Assembly (NCBI RefSeq): GCF_018143015.1
Contig: NC_054741.1
Location: 18,409,736 to 18,473,735 of the forward strand
DNA from: Lytechinus variegatus
Lineage: Eukaryota; Echinodermata; Echinoidea; Temnopleuroida; Toxopneustidae
DNA: 64,000 bases
Direction of reading: 5' to 3'
Shown here: one piece after another, positions 48,249-57,958 of the stretch
Layout: every line of letters starts with the position of its first letter
Numbering within the stretch: position 1 is the first letter of the stretch
Program-made: the position numbers and the translations under genes
The notes under the pieces: generated by a model
Seen by the model: only the letters and a program-made list of their open reading frames with translations
Database searches by the model: none
Told to the model about the DNA's origin: nothing

Positions 48249-48413
48249 CTCATTGTGTACTTCCTCGACAAGTTGGAGAGCCGCAGAATCTAGGCTTCTC
48301 AGTGCTGGCTTCCCATCAGACCCCTCTTCTCCTCCTTCAACCGATTCATAGATGAGGTTCTCCAGTGCCGACCGACATCGTGCTTGGATGTAAGCTAGGG
48401 TCCCATGGCTACT
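48249..48413 (-). CDS. FTO: FTO exon
   Basis: 165 nt, phase 0 at both ends, acceptor ...cttctgaacag, donor gtactt. It encodes SSHGTLAYIQARCRSALENL, IYESVEGGEEGSDGKPAL and RSLDSAALQLVEEVHNE. This matches human STGTLDYILQRCQLALQNV and EEIHNE. An acidic Gly-rich loop replaces the human DDVDNDDVS segment. Confidence 0.92.
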
Positions 48414-49180
48414 CTGTTCAGAAGATCAAGTCCCAACAGATTAAGGAGAGGTGGTTCAAACATACATGCGATAGAGCAGTTCTTTGGAAAGGAATGATTT
48501 AGTGTTTGGGGGCCAGGGAACTCCCCACAAAAGTCTGCAATGGTCACATGAACTTGATGTTTCCATACCCAAAGAAAAAAAAAACTCACTGGACACAAGA
48601 CTAAAATGCAATTTATTAAAATAGTTAGCTTGTATTAAAAATCCACTTGTATTAAACAGTGCCTCCCAGAAAAAAGGAAACTGGATTCCCACATCTTTGT
48701 TCTTTAACGGCAAATTAATCATATTTCATTCACATCATCATACATACAATTGAATTATTCCTCTACATTTTCATACCTAATACATGACAAACACTTCACG
48801 CATTAACAAGCAAGACGAATTTGAAATTTTAATGTCGTATCGGGTTGCGCAAAAAATTGGGCAAGATTGGTCCATGATACGACTGTGCTTATTCGACGAA
48901 TGGCTCGTTAGCATTTCTTAAATTAAAGATGAGATTCCACTCTTACCATAAGTATCAAATTCATATTAAAACCTTGTTTAATAATTCTGAAATCTGTCTT
49001 TGAAAACGGGTTTCCTTTTTTGTGAGATGCACTTTATTGGCTTACATACATGTAACAATTACGAGCTTAAGAATATACTCAACTTATGTCTCATGAAATA
49101 TATTCTTGCATGCAATACGAGGCCATTGAATCTTCAATATCAAACAATACTGCTATTTCACATAATTATTCCTTACTTAC

Positions 49181-49362
49181 ATCTACTACCCTATGGGTTG
49201 AGGCAAATCTTGGCTGATCCCCAGCTATGACACAATGCCTGTGGGTATCATTGAGATCTGCAAGCATAAAGTATGCATCACCAGAGGCTAGGGGAGCAGC
49301 TAAAGCTGGAGTGACATCATCCCATGGTTTGCTGATACCTATCATCCAATCTCTATTCTTCT
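49181..49362 (-). CDS. FTO: FTO exon with third iron ligand and 2OG arginines
   Basis: 182 nt, phase 1 in and phase 0 out, acceptor ...ttattttcag, donor gtaagt. It encodes [20 protein letters not shown], then [20 protein letters not shown] and [14 protein letters not shown]. It carries Y342, the iron ligand H354, and R363/R369, which bind 2-oxoglutarate (human Y295, H307, R316 and R322). All are conserved. Confidence 0.95.
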
Positions 49363-49591
49363 CTGAAAATAAAAGAATAAAAACAAAGATACATTATGCT
49401 AGAAGTCATACAGAAAGTTAACCGAACATATAAGAATAAAAGGGCATATAATATTTTATTCAATGAAACAAAGTTTATTATGTGACATTAAAACCAAAGT
49501 TTTGTACATATTATTTTGTTTGTTTGAATTTCCTTTCTTGTCAATGAATTTTTCTAGTTATTGTTGAATACACATAAAAGAGAACAAGTGA

Positions 49592-50100
49592 AATGCCTCT
49601 GGCAGTCTCGCCTGCATTATGCAATTTGATGTAGCAGCAGAGCTGACTTAAAAAACAAAAACACTATTCATATGATAATAAAAAAAAAACAAATTTAATT
49701 GACACTATGACCTTTGATCTTGGTCATGTAACCTGAAACTCATGTAAGATTATCAGTGATACTTGACAACCTTATGTCAAAGTTTCAAAGGTTTCATGAA
49801 ATAGTTCCATAAACTTTCAAAGTTATGACATTTCAAAAACTTTACTTTGGATATGATTTCAATGAAGCACCTAATATAAAAAGGTGGAAAGCCTCTGAAA
49901 GTCTCATCTGCATTACACAGTTCAAAATATCAGCGGTGCTCACTTTAAAAACAATTAAGATTAATTCACTTTTCAAAAAGAGGGGGAAAAATACTAAATG
50001 AACCTCGACCTTGATCATGTGACCGGCAACTCACGATGATTAGTCATACTTTCTGTCCAAGATTAATGAAATAGGTCCATATTTAAAAAACACTGCCTTG
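49592..50100. repeat. Degenerate copies of the FTO-intron minisatellite
   Basis: GCCTCTGGCAGTCTCGCCTG (49592-) and GCCTCTGAAAGTCTCATCTG (49888-) match the start of the block at 46465. They are followed by decayed ATGACCTTTGATCTTGGTCA and CTCGACCTTGATCATGTGAC units. The region lies in the intron between exons 49362 and 50267. Confidence 0.7.
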
Positions 50101-50266
50101 GTCAGGGGCGGATCAAGCCTCCGTCAATATGGGAATCTCAACATTCAATGCTCTTAATTTTCTCTTTATTTGTCCAATTTTACTCAAACTTTCATTGATA
50201 TTATTCTTTCATGTTTCTCTTTTCATGCAATCTGAATTGTTCCATAGTGACTCTATCAACACCTAC

Positions 50267-51125
50267 CTGCCCCATATGCAGCCTCACAGATATAGCTGTA
50301 GACTGCTACAGTAGACCCTCGGACAAGGTTGCCATCCATGTGCCAAGGAACAGCTAGTGGACCTAGGTCATAGTAGGGCTCTGGTTTTAGATTCAGCTCT
50401 GGATTCAGTGGGTCCATGTAATTGATCAGGGCCACGTTGAAATCTGTTCCTTCTTCAATTGTCTTGGCTCTTATTTCTTGCCTCTTTCGTTTGTTTCTGT
50501 AAAGATCCTCCTCGGGTGCATCACCAGAACCACTCCCACTGTTTGTCATTAAAGAATCTCCTGGAGCATTGATACTGTCTCCTGAGCCTTGTACTTCGCC
50601 TCTAGGACCGTTGCCTTGTTCAGAGTCTTCATCAGTTCTCACATGACTTTCAGAATGATCTCTTAATCTTTCAGTGGACCTTTCCACAATATCCTTTACA
50701 TTTGTATCTTTGTTTTCCAAAGTACTTCCGGTTCCTTCATCCGTCCTCCTTGCCATTTTTGTATTTTGGATTGGAACATCTACCTGTCTTTTCTTCAATA
50801 TAGCACAGGATGTTGCTTTCAAGTACTGATTCAATCTGCCAATGATACTACATGCCTTTTCTACCTCACTAAGCTCCTTTCCATCCTCGAAGGTCCAGGG
50901 AAGGGCAAATATTCTGAGTCCTAGATATCTGTAAGTCATGCCTGGGTTACCCACTAGGGTCCTGGAAACAGGAGTCAGTACATGCTTGCCCTGAACAACC
51001 ACCCAATGGCGGTAGAAGAAGCCCTCTGACTCCAGCTTGTTGAAAGCCCATGCTACATCATGGGAAAGGTCTTCAGAAACCTCTGAGCTTGGTTGGTGAA
51101 CAAAGTCAGGATATTTTTCTGCTCT
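50267..51125 (-). CDS. FTO: FTO large exon, catalytic domain
   Basis: 859 nt, phase 0 in and phase 1 out, acceptor ...ttttgtatgcag, donor gtaggt. Residues 26-311: HQPSSEVSEDLSHDV, VVVQGKHVLTPVSRTLVGN, PGMTYRYLGLRIFALPW, then a variable insertion (about 147-245) with a KRKR basic cluster, NVALINYMDP, and PLAVPWHMDGNLV with iron ligands H287 and D289. Human FTO has SWHHDENLV here, so the acidic residue after the ligand (human E234) is Gly in this protein. The exon borders are fixed by phase and by agreement with human FTO on both sides. Confidence 0.95.
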
Positions 51126-51625
51126 CTGCATACAAAATATAATAAGTCCCATGTAAAAGAAAAAGTGCATTGTGAAAATTGATATGCAATCATCTGAATG
51201 TTCCAAAATTTAACAGGAAATCTTGAGTGAAATATCTAGCATGTATATTTTCAAGGAATTCACATAACATAAGAATATTTTCATTACTTTTATGCCAATT
51301 ATCAAAAGGTATCACTACCCATCACAACCTTAAGCTAATCATTTCAAGATTTTAGTTGATTCCAGAGGAAATAATAATTGTCCTCATAGTGTCTGCAGTA
51401 AAAGCTGATGAAAATGAAAAAGATTGTCACAAATATTTTACTTACTGGAAGCTTACACATTCAGTGGCAATGGCTCCTTAAACTGTGCTCTCCAGTATGT
51501 AGAATTTCTCTTATAAACCTTTTGGCAATATTAGTTTTACAGAATATTTTGTCAGTGATATGACTGAAATATCATGTTAAAAGAAGTTCATAAAATGACC
51601 AATAAAACGGAAGCGTTTTACTTAC

Positions 51626-51706
51626 TAAAGACTCGAAACTGGTATCAGGTGGCATTAGGTAGGGGAGAAACTTCTGCTTTCCTGATGACCAGTTATCCAT
51701 TTTCCT
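51626..51706 (-). CDS. FTO: FTO first recognised coding exon
   Basis: 81 nt after ctttttttttacag, phase 0, donor gtaagt. It encodes RKMDNWSSGKQKFLPYLMPP and DTSFESL, matching human TWLPYLTPKDDEF. The ATG at 51700-51698 is in good context (AAAATGG) and is chosen as the start because the most likely upstream exon carries an in-frame stop. If another upstream exon exists the protein could begin earlier. Confidence 0.85.
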
Positions 51707-53278
51707 CTGTAAAAAAAAAGAGTTCATAGTATTTGCCTTCCTTTCACCAAGCCACAAAAGCCAAATTCCATCATCCCAAAATAAAATTGGTGACATCTTT
51801 GAAAATTAAAATTCTTCATTCTACAAAGGAACCTATTCATCCAGCCTAATACTATAAACAAGCTGTATGCTGTGATTCTATGTTCGTTCCCATGAAAATC
51901 GAGAATGTCAAACCCTGTATTGTTAATTGAAAATGGCAAGAGAGTTGTTGAGATCACACACATGCGCATTACACAATGATTTGTAACACCTTGGGATACC
52001 TAGAAAAGATTTTGAATGCAAGCATATTATGTCTCTACATTCAGTTCCAGGTTTTCCTCTTCAAGATAACTGGCTCACTTCAAGGAACAGTATCTTAGTC
52101 TAGTCAAATCTTACCTAGCAACCAAATCATGTGAACATGCTGCAAAAATACTGCCAGCATGTCGCAGGGGAGTCTTGAAGTTTTGGTTGCTAACTTAAGT
52201 CCATATTGGGCACGGCGAATCCTACCTCGGGCGAAGTTCGTGCAGGCTCCACTCCACTTCACTACCGCTACACTACGCTCCACCTACCCGAACTTCGAGA
52301 CGGTGAACCAATTCGGATATACCGAGTCACAAAGGTGGGATGGCAATCATGTTTACCGTAAAAATTAAAGAAAAAAAATATGGGAAAGATGAATGACTTA
52401 ATATCTTACTCTACACCAGTATATCACTCCATGTCCATCCTCCGGTTATCCTCAAAATTGGTGATTTTGGGCCAGTATCTTTTCCTCACACGTATTATTC
52501 GCATGCGACAAACATTTTACGATAAACATGATTGCAATCCCACCTTTGTGACTCGGTATATCCGAATTGGTTCACCGTCCCGAAGTTCAGGTAGGTGCAC
52601 TTGTTCACTGCAACCATCCTGCCTGTGGGGAATCTACAGGTAGAACTAGAGTCTATGGTATGCCAATGCTGTACATAACACACACTTTAAACAATCATTA
52701 AAATATCACTTTAATTTGTGACCAAAATTACTAATTTCTATACAGTTGCAATTTATTTTTCATTAGTAACTTGGGAATAATTTTTGTATTCATCAGAGCG
52801 CTCGAAACTTGAATTTTGGGAATATTTTTGTGTACGCCCTCTATTGGTGGAAAGTAATATGGCAAGAAATTTTCATTTTTCAATCTCTATTTTTAATTTT
52901 AAAAAAATTTCAAGAATTAAATTTACATAAGAGCCAAGTTATATGATGAATAGCTGTAATGAAACCTGATAGTGTAAGAAAATCAAGCATTTGTCCCATA
53001 CAAAAAGAGAAAATAAGCCAAACATTGCCAACCTTATTTTGCCACACATGGAGATGTAACTGAGAACAAGGTTATCATGGTTATATCATATTCATAACCT
53101 TGTTCATTGAATGAGTGGGTAGGTGGAGCGGTAGTGAAGTGGAGTGGAGCCTGCACAAACTTCGCCCGAGGCAGGCGAATCCAAGTGAAGCGAGGCATGA
53201 CTGAGCCCGAGGATTCGCATGATGATGTTGAAGCCGCGCAGGTACTAAGTTTAATGCAAATAAATAACAAACTCACCT

Positions 53279-53345
53279 GCAGCTTAGCTCTGCCGGCTTT
53301 GTTGTATAGAAAACACAGCTCTCTTGGTCAGTAGATGTGTCTCGC
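53279..53345 (-). other. FTO: Possible non-coding first exon of FTO
   Basis: On the minus strand a strong donor (CTGCAG|GTGAGT) lies after an in-frame TGA and the stretch ELCFLYNKAGRAKLQ. The exit phase (0) fits the FTO exon at 51706. No ATG is in frame after the TGA, so it would serve as a 5' UTR exon. The left limit is set by the donor; the transcription start is unknown. Confidence 0.3.
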
Positions 53346-53482
53346 TCAAAGTCTCAAAATCATGTGCTCTGCTATGTCCATTCGACCCCCGACCCCAGGT
53401 CGGAGGTCGGGAAACCCCGCCGATTGTTCCCGCTGCCTCCCGGAAATGCCCGAACCCGGGCCCCGAAGGCAGTCGCTACTAC

Positions 53483-53891
53483 CAGTAGAGGCGCTGGTCC
53501 AAAAATTGGGATTGTCCCAGAACACAAGGATATCCTCATAAACCAAGACAAATCATGTCTTGATAAATCGAGACTGTCCTTGTTTATGGGGACGTTTTTT
53601 TTTCACTTCCCCCTACGGGACAAAGACAGTAATTACAGATATTTAGAGTGCTAAAAATAGATTCAGTGACCTCAAATCCCCCCAGTTCACCGTCTATTTT
53701 TCATGATTTACCGTCTTCCAATAATCTTGTTATGAAACCTGATATGTTTACATTAACTAGCACACTTGATTGGTGTCGGCACTTGACAGGTGAATGAATT
53801 TTCTTAGATTTCTTGTGTGAAGAAATCCTTATAAACTGAGACAGTCCCTGTATACTGGGACGATCCCAATTTTCTGACAGCGCCTCTACTG
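53483..53891. mobile_element. MITE with CAGTAGAGGCGCTG ends
   Basis: A 409-bp element starting CAGTAGAGGCGCTGGTCCAA and ending TTCTGACAGCGCCTCTACTG, with a 5-bp ACTAC duplication on both sides. Internal inverted matches include ATTGGGATTGTCCC against GGGACGATCCCAAT. Confidence 0.8.
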
Positions 53892-54562
53892 ACTACAATG
53901 TCAAGAGCGGAGCCAAAATCTAGCCGTTCCTGATCGCGTTATCTAAAAAAGCGGTGGGTATATACGTATATTGACCTCGAAATGTGACTGAGAGACTTGC
54001 TAGGACATTTGTGGGCACTAATGCAGTTTCGCACCGGCCGGTTACCAGCATACCTCAACACCAATATTTGTTCCCAAATGTCATGACAAGTCTCTCAGTC
54101 ACATTTCGATGTCAATATATCCACCACTTTTCAAAATATCGTGATCGGGAATGGCTGTATTTCGGACCGTATTTCGGCTTCGATCTCAACGTCGTTGATC
54201 GACACGGCGTAGACATCGCTTCGCGGATCGCTTGGATTCACCGTGCACCGTAATGTTGATATGAACTGAAGTTAGCAACCAAATCATGCGAACATAGATT
54301 CGCATGCGGCATGCTGGCAGTTTGTTCGCCACATTTTCGCATGATTTGGTTGCTAACTTCAGTTCATATCAACATTACGGTACACGGTGAATCCAAGCGA
54401 TCCGCGAAGCGATGTCTACGCCGTGTCGATCAACGACGTTGAGATTGAAGCCCAAATACAGCCATTCCGATCACAATATTTTGAAAAGTGGTGGATGTAT
54501 GTTGACATCAAAATGTGACTGAGAGACTTGTCATGACATTTGGAACAAGTATTGGTGATTAG

Positions 54563-57500
54563 GTAGCTATATTACATGATTTTTTTTTTTTTTTAAATAC
54601 AGACAAATTATACATCACTTGAAAGGTTTTTTCAAGACAAATTCAATGGTGAAGACCAAATTACAATTGGAGCACCATAACTGAAGATATGGCCTCTTAA
54701 AGGGACGCTATACGCAGAACTTTTCTGCCACCCAAGACAAGTACCCATTGGGTGGCAGATCTACAGGTACTTGTAGATCTAAGAAACTTCCATACTTTTT
54801 TTTCATGTAGGTTACTAAGTTAATTTGACTAAAATGCAACACAAGAGGTGATCTTGTAGAGCATGGCTGTGTTACCTTCATATTTTTCTTATTCAAACAG
54901 CTTCTATTTGTGAAAATATAGTATACAAGAAGAAAGATAACAAATTAGAATAAGACAAGAGAAATGCATGGAACGCTTTGCGTTGTTAAAAAAAAATTAA
55001 TCAACTCTTGGGGGTCTCATTCCTCAACAGACTTTAATCAGAAAATAAAAATGAATGTCCCACTATACTTCCCGGTATCTGTAAGATTTATATCATTCAA
55101 AAGTAGAAAATTAAGTTTTGCAAGTAATTTTTTTTTCTTTCTGTTTGTCCATGTTCACTCTGTATTCTGTATAATTACCATGATGTCTCTTTTTGTTTGC
55201 AGATCTGAGAATGCGAGATCAGACAGCTGGAGCTGCAACAGTAGCTAGAAATGTACTCCACTGCTTAGAATTATAGAATATATTAACATTAAATATATTG
55301 GAATATATAAAGTTAAAAAGCAAGTCTCTGACATTATCTGAATTTCTACTACATTTAAAATCACATTTACAAAATAATCTCCCTCCTAGTAAACATAATA
55401 AAACAGGGACCCATTATTGTGTTCATCATGTGAATTGATGAGACAGCTTATTGATATGATGACACAAAACAACAGAATATAGATATAGTCATGTATCTAT
55501 TCATTTTAATACCAGTACCAGGCAGCAGTCAATGCATGGTCTGCGCCTGTACACCATGAAAAAAAATGAGACTGGAATTAAACGTGCTTTAATTCCCGCC
55601 TGTTTTTTTTTTCTTGAAATATTAAGTTGAAATTATCATTAATTTATCATCAATACACATAATTCATGCAGAAATCAAATGCACAACTTATCACCTACAA
55701 CTAATTTCAATGGGTTTAACAATAACATACATGCATCAAGTACCACACCCACGGCCACCACGCCCACTCACTCCTTTCGGTCAGCCATGGCACCAAAATC
55801 ACACTCTAGGCGGCACAACATGGGCTTGCATTCGCCTCTTGCGCAGCTATGCGACACATTCTTATATATCAAAATTAGATTTTCTGATACAAATACACTT
55901 CAAAGAATTAATTTATATCTGATGTTTGACTGTTCCCTGGGAAATTTTCTGTTTATACGGCTTTGAAGTAAGAAAATAGAAACACGATTTACCGTAAGTG
56001 TCCAAAAAACTCCTTTTTGTAACGAAAAACATTGCCGATATTGAACTGAAATCGTCACTAACTTGTAGAAGAAAGTCTGCCGATTTTAATGATACATAAC
56101 ACATGGTTATTTGATGCCCCTAGAGGGTGTCAACAAGTAAAAGTAACTTGCAAGATTAACCCGGTTCTGGAGTCATATTTTCCAAAATGGCGACTTCCAT
56201 CGTGTGACGACGGACAGGTGGTGCTCTCGAAAACGGCCTTAAAAACAACATTTTGGCGATGCAAATGTGAGTAAATTGACTAGAAATAAGAAGTTTAGAT
56301 ATAATAGAAAAAGATCGTAACATTTTATGAAAAAAGGATTTGAAATGTTGATACACTGGCTCAATGAATTTTGCCCATTTTGTGTGTTGGCAGAATAGGA
56401 AATGTGTTAAACGCGAACCCGTTGCGATCGCTAGATTAGGTGTGCTGCCTGGTAATCGGCCGGTGCGAAACTGCATTAGCACCCATTTGTGAAGAGTTAC
56501 TGGTGGTGAGGTATGCTGGTAATCGACAGGTGCGAAACTGCATTAGCGCCGTCCTCAAGGACAAAGGCTCAAGACTAAGTTGAGCTCCGCCGCCTTTGGC
56601 GGGTACGGTAAGGCTATTAAAGGCACCGGTATATACCCCGGTCCGGCCGCGGTGCCATGCCGGAGCGTAAGTACGGTACCGTGCGTTATCTTCTGTCGGC
56701 TAAATTTGAAGTCTGACTCAATCGAAAAAGGAGTCAGTCATCATTAAATTTACGAACACTAATTACCATTTTACGTGTACTTACGATTTTCCTTTTATTG
56801 TGTTTGTTCCTTTGAAATCTTGCTATTTTTGAATAGCTCCTTTTCAAGAAAATCAGGAAATCTTGGCGCATAGTCAAGAAAGTTTTACACATGATTCAGG
56901 ATCAGGTACGGTATATTTTATGAATGATATGGCAAATAAAAAAGGAAAAACTTATGCCTGCGCTGCAGAAACGCTCAAATCCCTGGGGCTCAAATTAACA
57001 AAATTGGATTTGCATAAATTAGAGAAAAGGGAAAGAGTTCCTTTTGAGACAGCCAACCCTAACCCTAACCTTATAATCATCCGGCCTAATCCAAACACAA
57101 ACCCTAGCCCTAACCCTACTTTTTAGGTAAAGGAGTTTTTAATGTTCTAAGGATAAACAATACACAATTTCCAAGAATATTCAAGGATATATTTAGTGAC
57201 TTTTAATATGAATGAAGTCTCAGCTGACCAAAAGTCACACAAAACTCTGACTATATTCTTCAGGAAGAATTATGAATTTTAAGTCTGCTCGCAAGTAAAT
57301 TTCATTAGTTTTGATACCACAATATACATAGGCCTATTACTACATGAACATCCATCACGATTCATGATAGTAAAAATCCTGGATAATCACTAGCAGTCTG
57401 CCCCCCTGACGAGTCACAACTCACAACCCATGCAAAGGACGTATCCCTGCCCCCCCCTGATGAGCTTGAAACACCTATTATGCCCCCTTGACGAGCTTGA

Positions 57501-57958
57501 ATACCTTTATTGCCCCCCCCCCCCTGACGAACTTGAAGACCTTTTTTTTTTTTTATTTGCTTGAAATGTGATTACCACCATATCGTACCAAGCGAGCGAG
57601 TATGGTAGGCCTAATAACTTAAAGTCAAAACCATTTGGTGCACTATCGCCCGCAGGCCGAGACGATATTAATTAAACTTAAAGAAAATAGCAATTTGGAA
57701 TTAAAGTCAATTTAATTCTCAGTTTCAACCCCTGTGCTGCCCACTGATAGAGAGGGTGGAAGTACTTTTAAAAAAATGACGAGCAAGAAAAAAAAAGGGG
57801 GGGTCTTCAATATCATTATACACAGCATTACATTTTTCCCCTGAAAATATTTGTATGTTTCCTTAAAAGGGGGAGGGGTGGCATGAGCCGGATGTGCCCC
57901 TACCCCCTACCTGAATCTGCCACTGGCTGCCTTCGTCATCGGGGGGGGGGGGGTATGC
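54563..57958. other. Intergenic DNA between FTO and METTL27-like gene
   Basis: No supported gene. It contains an isolated acceptor-plus-short-ORF at 55203-55248 (R-SENARSDSWSCNSS-stop). Direct repeats at about 56448-56560 (GGTGCGAAACTGCATTAGC twice) relate to the inverted-repeat cluster. There is a GC-rich patch near 56590-56690 and a degenerate C-rich tandem repeat at 57395-57545. Confidence 0.4.
57395..57545 (+). repeat. Degenerate short tandem repeat
   Basis: Three to four units of the form CCCCCCTGACGAGCTTGAA followed by ACCTTTATTG, with variable C-run length. Unit spacing is about 45-50 bp. Confidence 0.65.

Larger units (their letters stand above)
42998..51706 (-). other. FTO: FTO gene, gene model
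   Basis: Fat mass and obesity-associated (FTO) homologue: a nuclear Fe(II)/2-oxoglutarate dioxygenase that oxidatively demethylates N6-methyladenine, m6Am and 3-methyl-T/U in single-stranded nucleic acid. Seven coding exons (51626-51706, 50267-51125, 49181-49362, 48249-48413, 45647-45766, 45160-45263, 42998-43148) join in frame to 551 residues from the ATG at 51700-51698. Human FTO has 505. Conserved features: 2OG/substrate residues in TPVSR80 and Y90/Y92, N255 of NVALINYMDP, iron ligands H287, D289 and H354, 2OG-binding Y342, R363 and R369. The C-terminal helical domain is present to the end. Residues about 147-245 form a charged, Gly/Ser-rich insertion not found in human FTO. It is convergent with SOWAH and divergent from the METTL27-like gene. 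Confidence 0.93.
52116..54562. repeat. Cluster of nested inverted repeats upstream of FTO
   Basis: Three nested inverted pairs. (a) 52283-52360 against 52517-52592 (AACCAATTCGGATATACCGA and complement). (b) 52210-52285 against 53112-53200 (CAGGCTCCACTCCACTTCAC and complement). (c) about 54062-54291 against 54342-54562, arms of roughly 220 bp with a 50-bp spacer. A further pair (53970-53999 against 54088-54115, AAATGTGACTGAGAGACTTG and complement) overlaps the left arm of (c). The shared motif GCAACCAAATCATG recurs at 52120 and 54280. This is probably a fold-back transposon family with repeated self-insertion. Confidence 0.75.

Noticed and set aside
56156..56482. 108-codon minus-strand ORF and the short MEVAILENMTPEPG start near it
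   Set aside because: Translation lacks domain similarity; the short ATG frame has no good donor, so it is not accepted as FTO exon 1.
56838..56906. Open block KIRKSWRIVKKVLHMIQDQ before gtacgg
   Set aside because: Single small open stretch with a weak donor and no partner exons found.
57052..57122. Interstitial telomere repeat (AACCCT units)
   Set aside because: Only two or three degenerate units in each cluster; too short to call telomeric.
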